NCBI GenBank assembly: GCA_049999725.1
Contig: JBNGIS010019010.1
Location: 1 to 39,059 of the forward strand
Direction of reading: 5' to 3'
From: Haplomitrium mnioides
Taxonomy: Eukaryota; Marchantiophyta; Haplomitriopsida; Calobryales
DNA length: 39,059 nt
Position 1 is the stretch's first letter. Each line of letters begins with the position of its first letter. Below are positions 1 to 9,450 of this stretch, piece by piece. The notes beneath the pieces are model-generated. The model saw nothing but the letters and a program-made list of their open reading frames with translations. It was not told the DNA's origin and did not search any database. The translations under genes were made by a program, and so were the position numbers.

Positions 1-2000
1 CCTTCCACTTTGTAGATCCACATGTCTCAAACTCGGCAACAGAGTCGTCCAAATGTCTTCTTCTCTGAACCAAACAGCTACTCTGTTACTTCTGTATAGG
101 CTGAATTAAAACTACACCAAAAGTCATGCTCTTAATTTAGATCTATCTATCTTTTATCTCTAGAGTCTCTTCCCTCCTGAAAGAGTCTCTTCTTAGTGTC
201 TTATTAACCCTTGGTAACCTTTATGCGTTATTCACCATCCGTGACTTCCTCCATAGTTGGCTTAGTCACAATAGCGTGAGATGCAAATGTTGCAGATGTG
301 GACTGAATTGTTGTGATGTCGGCGTCTCTCTTCAGAAATGTGAACTTGTTCCTTCACAAGAACTTCGAAGCCTTCTATGATCCTCGTAATTCCCTCTATC
401 CTTATCAAGCTTATCCTTTCTATACTCCCACCTTTCCCGCTCTGATTTCACCTCACCCACATTTCACCTCAATCCACATTTACCCTTTTTTTATTCCATG
501 AACCTTCCTACACTCGACGCCAAATCAGAGCAGCCATCGGAATGTGCCCCTTTTCTGCAGGTATGGAACTCCCCTCAACCGTTGTGCATTCAATTTTATA
601 TGATCCCTCTTAAGGTGCAACAGCATGGGTATAGGACAACTGCCCTTCGGCTTGTAGTGAAGAGCTCTCCTGCTAGCAGCTGAGGATCTATTCGAGCCGA
701 TAAGATTTCAAGATGAGAAAGGGGGGATAAAGATCATGTCCTGTTTCCTTCGGCTGTTCTGGAAGCGTCTTTCCCCTGTCACTTCTATTCTAGTTGTCAC
801 ATTCCTTCCCGGCACTCCTTATTCTAGGTACTACCCCCATCCTTTCAATTTTTGCAGGCACACGCTACGGTTCAATGCATTCCCAGCAGCTGCGTCGGCT
901 ATATACTCGGCTGGCTAATAGGGAAGGTTCAAAATCCAAAGTTCCGCCTAACAATTAGGACCCTCACATCGAGTCCTCATCACGCCCATCCTCACAGCCT
1001 CCACACTCAACATCCTCTGTCCGCGCATCCTCATTTCTTTGACTAGTATTTTCTCCTTCCAACGACCGCTGATCAATAGTTTCTTCCTTTGATCAAGCCT
1101 AGGCCCCCTCTATTGCAGCGCGACAACATGCACATCTTCTTCTCTTGCTATCCCTTCAACTTTGGGGAGGACTCGTCTACTGCATGCCCTTGATGACGCA
1201 ATGACATTTATTTAGGGACCCCAATTGCCCGTCATGCGAATTGAAAGGTGTAGCCCAATTTTTGAATTTCGCAATGCATTCTTGTCCTCAAACGTTGTAC
1301 CACTCTGCCTCCTTGCTCGTTACTTCCCACTAAGCAAAAAAGCAGAAGCAATGCTTGGGTTAGCAGCGCCTTCATGCAAGTATGACGATGTCGCTTTCCT
1401 TCTTTCAATCGATTCCTCCGTTGTTGAAAATTCCCCTTGCTCTAACCTTCCTCTTTTCTTGATCCATCAAAGTCGACATCCTTCTATGTGCAAGGTATCC
1501 TGGCCTGGGCACTCTAGTTCTGCTCATGATGGAATCTCAATCCCAATCGACTTACGATTCCCTTCCACTTTGCTCAAAACGGAATTGCTGACTTCACCTC
1601 TCACACACTGTGATTCCCAAACCCAATCATGCATCATCCCGTTTTGAATTGGTATTCTTCAGCTACAATTCTTCGTAAGCCCGTCTTTGGTTCGTGACAT
1701 CGCATCAAGGAAAAGGACACAACACCATGTCTTAGTGCAGAAGCATCAGCAAATGTCTCTCTACTATTGCGGTATTATAGCCAGGCTGACTCTCCATTTT
1801 CCTCATCATGTTCAACAAGATAACTCCTCAGCGCTTGTGCGCACCTTTGACCAAAACGCCTCAACTCATATTGGGTTTCTTTCTCCCCTTCATGTTCAGC
1901 AAGATAGGTCCTCCAGATCGGTGCGCGCCGATAGATGATTAAGAAAAGTTGTTTTCACAGTTAAGAGGCACCGCATAATACAAAAGAGGGAGAGGGGAAA
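1..2000. other. No recognisable gene; C/T-rich non-repetitive stretch
   Basis: I see no retroelement domain, RNA gene or long conserved frame here. The plus strand is pyrimidine-rich and less AT-rich than the next 2 kb. One short imperfect direct repeat is visible: a segment beginning catgttcaacaagata near 1807 recurs as catgttcagcaagata near 1888, about 80 bp apart. Composition resembles 26.3-28 kb, but I found no shared segment long enough to call them the same repeat. Confidence 0.4.
1234..1647 (+). CDS. Unassigned ORF, 137 codons from ATG
   Basis: This is one of the longest open frames in the left third of the window. The frame is also open upstream to a TTG at 1225, but ATG at 1234 is the first conventional start. 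The translation is rich in Ser, Leu and Pro, has scattered Cys and His without a zinc-finger spacing, and has no signal peptide or membrane segment I would defend. No family is recognised. It has no convincing promoter or splice context, and pyrimidine-rich DNA tends to give long chance frames. Most likely it is a chance ORF; a captured exon fragment is possible. Confidence 0.12.
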   Translation: MRIERCSPIFEFRNAFLSSNVVPLCLLARYFPLSKKAEAMLGLAAPSCKYDDVAFLLSIDSSVVENSPCSNLPLFLIHQSRHPSMCKVSWPGHSSSAHDGISIPIDLRFPSTLLKTELLTSPLTHCDSQTQSCIIPF

Positions 2001-4130
2001 TGAGCCCCCTTCTTTCTTTTTTACGAGGGAAACTAACTCCCATAAGCGGGAACATTTTCTTTTTTAACCTCCATCATTGGATCAAACACATCTCACCCAT
2101 CCATTTTATCCACCTTTTTTCTTCTTGGCTTGGTTGGGAGGTTAGGTTTAGTGTTAATTAACTAATATTTTAGTATTATCTTTGTTGTTTACTAACTCGA
2201 ACAATTTTTTCAAATCCCACAAAACACAAAATGTGTACACGTATACTCTTACAATACACACATACAAACACAACCTTGACTAAAAAGGGAATGACTTTCT
2301 TTTTCTTCCTGGCCAAGTGCCATTTCTTCATTTTTCTCTATTTCAAATGTTTGAGTTGTTGTTGTTGTTGTTGCTTGATCTATTTCTTTTTCTTTTTGGT
2401 ATTTGTAATGTTCATAACACACATGCTATTCTTATTGTTGTATTTCTAAATCCCAAAAAACCTTTTTTTACTTTAAATTTGAATATAAAAGTCTTATATC
2501 TGAATCATAATTTCTTTCTACTATTTGGACAGTGTCCGATGTTCACTGTTTCTGCCTCTTGCGTCCTTGTTTTCTTTCTTATTTTGCTTTCTTCCTCCTT
2601 TTCCCTCTCCTTGCGTGCATCTTCATCTTCCATCTTGGACCGTAACAAATAGTCAGAAACTTTGTGTATGATATTTCATTATGAAAGGTGCACTCTACAT
2701 GATGCGCAACTGTTATAAGCGTAGGTTTTTCTATTGCAACTTGTATTTACTTGTTTTTGTGGTTAGTTTTGCTCTCCACGTCTTTATAACTATATTGTTG
2801 GCAAAAATAGTTCAAACATATATCCTCTTGCCTCATGTGGAAAAAGGGTTAGTGAAACTAAATCCACTAAATTGCTTACAATAATGTACTTTTTCTTAAA
2901 TTGGAATTTTTTTGGAAGGGATCTTTTTTAGGTGTTGCATTTGGCAGTTGATATTTGGTTTGCAGAGAGACAAACCTTGATCAGCTCACTAGAGCTTTGT
3001 TCTAGATAACAACCTTATAACTTCTTACTTTATTTTCCTTATTGTTTCATGATGCTTAACCAATATTGCTCCATGATATTTAATCATGACATTCATAGTT
3101 GTAGGGCGATTGAGTGTTCTTATTATAATTTTTTTCATTATTAATGCAATGATCAAAGTTTTCATTAATGAGCTTGCATAGTGATTTTGCAATGACATAA
3201 TAAATTGAGCTAATTGGTGACATAACAAGCAACTGACTTAGATCCAGAGTTTGTTGCAAAGATTCACCAATTTATAAAAAAGTTGATGAATGTTGGGTTG
3301 AGTAAGATATTGATTAATACTTTGAAAGTGTTTTCTTAAAGATTTTGCATTTATTTTAGAGTACTCATAATTGGTTGACAAAAGTTGCAACAATAGTCAT
3401 ACTCTGTAAAACTTTCTCTTTTTCTATCAGGGCACAATATGTTCTTGAGGCAATAGTTTTTCGACAATCCATTAGGATGCATATGAGCATTAATTGGGCA
3501 ATGTACTTGGCTAATTTCTTCTTGTTCACCTATGAATGGGACTTCTTCAAGAGACTTATCAAATCTTATGCTTATCTTGTCTTGTCTTATCTTGCTTCAT
3601 TATTTGTCCTTTGTAAGAAGGCTTTGTGATGATTAGTTTGTCTCTAATATAAAAAAACGTTTTTGGATTTCATATACTTGGATAATCATGCAATAGAAGG
3701 AGCCATCTATCCTTACAAATCATGTAAGCTACACTCTTCCTCCAATGGGCTTTCTTGCAGCTTTTTAGATCTAGATATTACTCAATCCAAGAAGAGCTTA
3801 GAAGTCAATATTTTTGATAAGCAAAACCATCTAGAGTATGCACACATTAAAATAATCACAATTTTTCACATTCTTTTTAGTATCTTAGATACATCTAAAT
3901 TTGATTTGTCAAGAGACAGTTCTTTAGGTTTATTTGTCTTTTTTTGCTTTGAAGTGATTTTTTGTATCTCAAATCATGGGTCTCATTCTTCTTGAAGACA
4001 AAGGTTATATAGATCACAAGTTTATGAATAGAACAAGAGGTCTCTTTACTCGAGTAAAATTCTTGAATAGATGATCAACTATAGACATTTTCAAGGTTTG
4101 TTGGTTTACAATGGGGAGTTTCATTTAAGC
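2000..4130. other. AT-rich DNA with no recognisable gene
   Basis: Frames are short and interrupted on both strands. A (GTT)6 microsatellite lies at 2355-2373 and runs of T and A are common. No LTR, retroelement domain or RNA gene was seen. Confidence 0.4.
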
Positions 4131-5015
4131 CCATTTCTAAATTTTAGAAAAAAAATTTCTAATCAACTAGCAGATGGTTCTCCTATTCTATTCTATTCTC
4201 TCTTTTTTCCTCCTCTTCTTATTTTTTCTTTCATCTTGGTTTTTGTTTTTAAGAAAGCAGTGCTAGCCAACATTAGGACTATGTTTCATCACCACATAGG
4301 ACTTTAGTTTTGCCTCTTGCATGACTTATATCCATGGCTGAGATTTGACAAAACATGTAGTAAAGTAGGAGAAAGTTGTCAATGCTACTTATATTGCTGC
4401 TTAGAGGTGGATGGCAAATACTTGAAAAACATTGTGTACAATACCACACAATGACATCTAGCAATGAATATCGAAGGGAAATAAGCATTTAGTACATAGA
4501 CATTGTAACAAAGAGCATGAATACCTCATTTGGTGTGAAGATGTTTTCATGACTATTTAGTGTGATCTTTAGCTAAGAGTGGTGGCGATTGAAGTTTACA
4601 AAAATCATTGGATCTTTTAAGCTCTTTATAGAAGATTTTTGCAAATGTCAATCAAGTCATTTGAATCAATATTTGATCAACATTCTCCAAAACGATAGGA
4701 AATTCAATTTGTGCTTGTCTTTAGAAATCTTTTTAGTCCCCTCACATGAACGTTGTGAGGTATGAAATCCCTATTTCCTTCTTATTCAAGGCCATAGTGC
4801 ATCTATTGCATGAATATTGGGGTGTACGTTTCAAGCCACGAGTCATCTCTCTTTTGTACTGGTGATTTCAACTCTTTAACATGTTCAAACACAAGTCTTT
4901 AAAACTTTCCCATCCTTTTGCCCCGAACACCACCAAGATTATTAAAGCGCTAGCACCAACAAGTAGCTTCATCTCACTCAAAAGTTCGATGTGCAGCATT
5001 CACATGAAATTAATG
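4130..5015. repeat. Unclassified dispersed repeat, copy 1 (longest)
   Basis: This segment is clearly similar, in the same orientation, to 20175-20935 (its right part) and 22480-22865 (its left part). Shared landmarks include tctattctattctct followed by a pyrimidine tract near 4190, gctagccaa near 4263, gcttagaggt near 4400, atttagtgtgat near 4556, tcaagtcatttgaat near 4654, and tgaatattggggtgtac near 4811. The reverse strand carries a polypurine tract at 4193-4240. No coding domain is evident in either strand and I cannot place it in a known class. It may be part of a long LTR or an untranslated region. Confidence 0.6.
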
Positions 5016-5289
5016 CAGAACACATAGGAGTTCAATACAAGTTTCTCCAAGTACACAAACTAATAGTAACAACCATTGCAATGGTTTCAGTCCTACTCCT
5101 TTAGTGAATGGATTATGTTACATAAATGTATCTACCCAACTCCAAACAAAATTGTCACATATTGGAACTTATCAACTTACTCCAAGATTTGCTAATGGTA
5201 TTCAATTTTTACATTTCACTCCTAGCAATGTTAAGCCAAATTTTGCTAGTAATGGTGATCTTCAACATACTTTTCCATTGGGAGTGTAG
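5014..5289 (+). pseudogene. Gene-like open frame, Asn/Ser/Thr/Gln-rich, unassigned
   Basis: An uninterrupted 92-codon frame runs from after a TAA at 5011 to a TAG at 5287-5289, with no good ATG near its start. The translation is rich in Asn, Ser, Thr, Gln and Pro, with stretches such as SPSTQTNSNN and FANGIQFLHFTP. That composition is typical of disordered regions of plant regulatory proteins, but no domain is present and I do not recognise it. It starts exactly where the dispersed-repeat similarity stops and lies left of the 90-bp array, so it could be a captured exon or a chance frame. Confidence 0.2.
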
Positions 5290-5619
5290 GTGCATAGACT
5301 AATTCAGCCATGTGCCTCCTTGTTATTTGGATATTATTGGCTAAGAACTCCTACAAAGGCTCCTTGGCAACTCGATGCAAGATCAGCTATTAACTTTGGC
5401 ACAAAGTGGGACCCTCTTTGAGAAGAAAGTTATTGCGTAGATACAATATTTTTTTAGGCTTGCCAAAAGAAAAAGGAAAACAACTTGTTGTTAGACTACC
5501 TAGTCTACAAATACTATTTGGAAAGCATTCATCATCAAGTTGGGTTGTTGAAAATGTTGGTTTCAAGCAAAATTAAAGCTGAACTCACATATTGAGATAA
5601 ATAAAGGCTTTTCTCAGAA
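5290..5619. other. No gene seen between the ORF relic and the 90-bp array
   Basis: Short interrupted frames only. No copy of the LTR body segment (as at 6744-6990) appears here, so the LTR whose array begins at about 5620 is truncated on this side. Confidence 0.35.
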
Positions 5620-6742
5620 AGAATTTGAAACAATATGTTGTAACACTTGGAGACTAAAGGCAAAAAGTAGAAAGATTTGTGTAAAGGTACTTGAAGACTT
5701 ATCTCAAGTAAGATTTTGAGAAATTTGTTGCAATACTTGTAGTCTAGAGGTAAAATGTAGAAAGATTAGTATAAAAGTACATGGTTGAAGACTTTTCAAA
5801 CAAATTCTAGAGCACTCTCTTGTAATACTTGTAGATTGGAGGCAAAATATAGAAAGATAAATGTAAGGGTAATTGAAAACTTGTCTCAAATAGATTATAG
5901 AGCAATCTATTGTAAAGTTTGTATGCTCTAAGTAGAGAGTAGAAATATTCAAGTAAAGATAGTTGAAGAATTGTCTCAAAAAGATTCAAGAGCAATCTAT
6001 TGTAACACTTGCACACTGGAGGCATAAAGTAAAAAAGATTAGTGTAAAAGTAGTTGAATAATTGTCTCAAATATATTTTGGAGCAATCTTTTGAACATTT
6101 GTAGACTAAAGGCAAAAAATAGAGAGATTTGTGTAAAGGTAGCTAAATACTTCACTTAAGCAAACTCTAGATCAATCTATTGAAACACTTGAAGAATTGG
6201 GGCTAAAAGTAGAAAGATTTGTGTAAAGATAGTTGAAGACTTGTCTTAAATAGATTTGGAGCAATCTATTGTAACACTTGCACCATGAAGGGCAGATAGT
6301 AGAAAGATTTGCTTAAAGGTAGTTGAAAAAATATATCAAACAAATTCTAGAGCAATATGTTGTAACACTTGCACTTTTGAGATAGAAAGTTTAAATATTT
6401 AAGTAAAGATAATTAAAGACTTGTCTCAAACAGATTCTGGAGCAATATATTGTAACACATGTAGACTTGAGAGACAAAAAGTGGAAAGATTAGTGTAAAG
6501 ATAGTTTAAGACTTGTCTCAAATAGATTTTGGAACAATTCGTTGGAACTTTTGCAAATTAAAGATAGAAAGTAGAAATATTTGTATAAAGTTAGTAAGAG
6601 AACACATTCTAGAGCATGTCGTGCGTATGCAAATTGCTTACACAACTACATCATCCACACACATTCTATGACATCTACAAACATACAATAGGGAATGACA
6701 AACAATTGAGTCTCAAGCGTATACAATGTACGAGACCTCACA
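5620..6742 (-). repeat. Partial LTR of the methyltransferase element: U3 start plus 90-bp array of about 11 units
   Basis: Reading on the minus strand, the segment starts at 6742 with TGTGAGGTCTCG, the same LTR start as at 7111, and matches the first ~100 bp of that LTR. It then runs into a tandem array. On the plus strand, diverged units marked by ttgtaacacttg recur near 5638, 5729, 5821, 5910, 6000, 6091, 6181, 6270, 6361, 6451 and 6541, a period of about 90 bp. The same array is found in the 5' LTR at 15118-15612. The LTR body that should follow is absent, so this copy is truncated at about 5620. Only one base separates its start from the end of the adjacent LTR. Confidence 0.75.
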
Positions 6743-6743
6743 T

Positions 6744-7111
6744 TGTTTTTCTCAAGTGATACTCTCTCAAGAAATTCCAATTGTTGATCGTTTCGATATC
6801 CAAACCAGCTCACCTTTGCTCACAAAGAATCCAAGATTCTCCAAGAGCTGCAATACCTCAGCTCTCCTCTTGGTTTATACATGCGACATCAAAAGATAAC
6901 CTTTTGATGAGAGTATATGGCCTTATATACTTAGGCACAATAAGACAAAAAACTCAAAATACCTAAAAATATAAATCTACATGGAATAGTGTTACAACTA
7001 TTGTGTGCATACAACTACATCGTCCACACACATTCCATGACATATACAAATATACAACAGAGAATGACAAACAATTGAGTCTTATGCGCATTCAATGCAT
7101 GAGACCTCACA
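6744..7111 (-). repeat. 3' LTR of the methyltransferase element (array-less form)
   Basis: On the minus strand it begins TGTGAGGTCTC at 7111 and ends with a CA dinucleotide at 6744 (gagaaaaaca), giving about 368 bp. A TATA-like tatataagg lies on the minus strand at about 6920-6937. The body (about 6990 to 6744) matches 15117-14865 in the same orientation, which identifies the 5' LTR. The first ~110 bp match the neighbouring partial LTR at 6742. No 90-bp units lie between the two parts. Immediately upstream on the element strand is a short weak purine run (tagagggcaat), a poor polypurine tract. Confidence 0.75.
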
Positions 7112-7287
7112 ATTGCCCTCTAGCTAGTAGTCAAGTCCCATTACACTAGCTAGCTATAGAAATCCTAGAAAATTGATATGCACCTACTGATGCAAAGACT
7201 AAGAAGTTGGGTGTAATGGAGCCCTATCATTCACCTCCTATGGTCTATACCAACTCTAGAACTCAATGGAAACTAGTTGTTCTATGA

Positions 7288-7413
7288 ACAAAGAGGGCAG
7301 AACCATGATCCGCCAGAAATAGAAACCAATAGAGACGTCAAACATGATATATACCAACCTCTAGAACATATGTCACAAATCAACATAGTGGCTGCTCCCT
7401 TATGAAAATCACA
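7288..7413 (-). pseudogene. PHD-type zinc finger at the end of the methyltransferase polyprotein
   Basis: The minus-strand frame that ends at a TAG at 7284-7282 reads C-D-F-H, then ICDIC, SRGWYISC, and WFCPLC. This is the C4HC3 layout of a PHD finger: a first pair (second Cys replaced by His), CxxC, a position where His is expected but Tyr is present, Cys two residues later, and a final CxxC after the conserved Trp. The His-to-Tyr change is one base (CAT to TAT). PHD fingers usually bind histone H3 tails, so in an element it could steer integration or the methyltransferase to chromatin; that is inference. It lies in a different frame from the end of the methyltransferase, implying one frameshift between them. 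Confidence 0.65.
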
Positions 7414-7429
7414 TAGCATATATTTCAAA

Positions 7430-8290
7430 CCTGTAGGAACTCGTGCCACGCTTAGATTCCACAAATTTTTGCAAGGTTGCATTCCAAATAAGACCACAGC
7501 CTCATGCCCAAAATGCATAAGATGCAAGGGGACTCACCAATAAGGGAAACGCTCTACAAGATCAACTTACCACGTTGACTAATGCCAATGGTGGGCGGTC
7601 AGTACAAAGCACTCTCTGAGCATGACGCCTAGAGTCCAAAATATCGTCCACAATGACATCTAATGACCTCACAGCCATGTCATGAGCTTGCTTCAGCACC
7701 TCAGCAGGTAGCAAGTTGGCCCACCACAATTGTGGATAGTGTGCTTGTGATCCTACTTGTGCTACACCCAACAATATGGCAGGTCCGATCCAAGAGTGCA
7801 CCTGATAAGCACTCTCTACAAGGCGCTAGTGATTATCTTCTAGTATAGTAATGTTCTCCAAGATATATGCAAGAGAGAGTACATAATGGAGTAGGAGATG
7901 GCGTAGAATCCTCAACATCTTCTAAAACAATTTTGAGCAAGGGTCTTGCAACCCTTGGCCCAAACCATCCTTTGATTGGCCTTGACATGGCCATCTAGCA
8001 ATCAACAAGTCAATTGGCTCACTCCAACTAAGTGGTCCGCCTCCAACAATAAGATGTTGACCAGCAATGCATGCAAATATCCTCACATTGCACTAACTGA
8101 AAGCAATTGTGGATATTGCTCAACCATCAGCACTACATGCCTCAAGGAGATTTTTTGGGCAATCTCACCCTTCTCCACACACAAATTCCGACAAACTGGA
8201 ATCCATGCTTGGAGCACAACAACTAACCATGTACTAATGCCTCCAAACAACTCTAACAAACAAATACCATTAGCAAGATACTACCATGAA
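7430..8290 (-). pseudogene. Retrotransposon-encoded cytosine-C5 DNA methyltransferase domain (decayed)
   Basis: Motifs appear in the order expected for C5 methyltransferases. Motif I is LLELFGGIST (Glu codon 8253-8251), followed by an acidic VEKGE segment as in motif II. The catalytic motif IV is RWPCQGQS, with Pro-Cys-Gln at 7990-7982 intact. Motif VI is YILENITIL (Glu-Asn-Ile at 7858-7850). The motif VIII area reads GSQAHYPQLWW, where the usual Arg residues appear lost. DRPPLALVN (about 7600-7572) and FPLLVSPLASYAF fit the motif IX region. The last part is degraded. Family members transfer a methyl group from S-adenosylmethionine to C5 of cytosine. At least one frameshift lies between motifs II and IV, and stops occur at several sites, so no enzyme is made. 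It follows the protease and precedes the PHD finger. Confidence 0.8.
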
Positions 8291-8649
8291 ATCGACATGG
8301 TATCTAGTGGGGAAAGGCTTACATGTCCAAGTATGGCAGAACCATCTAGTGTAGGATATGGTGCAAAAGCATCATGCCAAGCATTCTCAACCAATCCAGA
8401 TGCATGTTCCTACCACAACCTCCTCTTACTTCCACTAGTACAAATCACCTCACATGACAACGATGCTAGCCTCACAAACTCTAAAAATACCTCATCAGTG
8501 GAAGGATTTTCGATTGCATATGCATTCCCTTCCAACAAGTAGAAATAGTTGGTAATCAATCCACAAAATGCTGACAATACCATAGGCCATGATAGCAGAC
8601 CCCCAACTAGTCAACTTAATCTCACAGACGTCTTGCTCAATCTTGCCTC

Positions 8650-9285
8650 TCAAGATCGCCATCCAGGTTGATAAGACACTAACTCATCCCAAAAATCAAT
8701 AGTGAACCCCATGGGATATAGCAATGTACACCCTACCAAAACATTATAAGACTTAGCTTTGGTAAGTATAGCTCAAGTTTTCATTTATAAGTTATCTATA
8801 GGATGATCAACTTGCACTCTTAGCTCGATCTCTCCACCTGTGGTGTGTTGTATGGGTGAAGGTCCTCTTAATGAAGTCTGGATTGGAAAAGAGCAAATCT
8901 CCACATCTCTTAACCTCAATCTCATTCCCTACATAGCTGACTTGCCTAATATCAAAGGCTATGCACTTGCATCCAATAATACTTTGGCTGGCTTGTACAC
9001 CACATTTTGAAGGAGCTACAAGTTGGAAAATACCATTCTAATTGTCAATGCACACCATATTAGGTTGGAATCTAGTCCTCTCAAGTGTTGGTCGGGCTGA
9101 TAACTCCATAATCGGGCCGCAACAACATGCCATATCTCACCTCTAGATGTAGAGGCACCTATATCAACTGCTCTACTCACAGATATCACCTCCATACTAG
9201 AAGTAACACCTTCAATCTCACCACAAAATGTGGTTGCGAACTTGAACACTTCAATTGGTGTGACTCCTTTGGTCAACACATCCAT
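8650..9285 (-). pseudogene. Retroviral-type aspartic protease region of the methyltransferase element
   Basis: A single minus-strand frame, broken by four stops, runs through this region. Its first 89 codons (9285-9016) are open. It then reads VYKPAKVLLDASA, a stop, and PLILGKSA, the DTGA-type active-site loop of retropepsin-like proteases with the Thr-Gly partly changed (catalytic Asp codon 8973-8971). Further on YNVLVGCTLLYPMGF and IDFWDEL fit the C-terminal part of such a domain. The stop at 8961-8959 is TAG, where related loops usually have Gln (CAG). It would process the Gag-Pol polyprotein. It lies between gag and the methyltransferase, as expected for protease in a gypsy-type order. 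Confidence 0.65.
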
Positions 9286-9450
9286 AGTTGAAAACAGTGG
9301 TTTCTATACCACTAACATGGCTATCTCCATGGATGAAGACACACTCCCTTCTACTACAACTGATATTTCCATATTCCTAGAAGCTTTAGTCGGATGCATG
9401 GAAGTAGTCCTCACCAAATTTGTCAACTCAAATGACTATGGAAGCTTTAC

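Noticed and set aside
5807-6115. Minus-strand ORF rich in Leu, Tyr and Phe resembling a membrane protein
   Set aside because: It is the 90-bp array read in the element orientation; hydrophobicity comes from its T-rich strand.
5620-6630. CRISPR-like array
   Set aside because: Units are contiguous diverged tandem repeats without unique spacers, and the DNA is plant nuclear.
7976-8542. 188-codon plus-strand ORF, the longest single frame in the window
   Set aside because: It is the complement of the methyltransferase/protease linker and motif I-IV region, whose minus-strand translation matches a known domain; the plus frame matches nothing.
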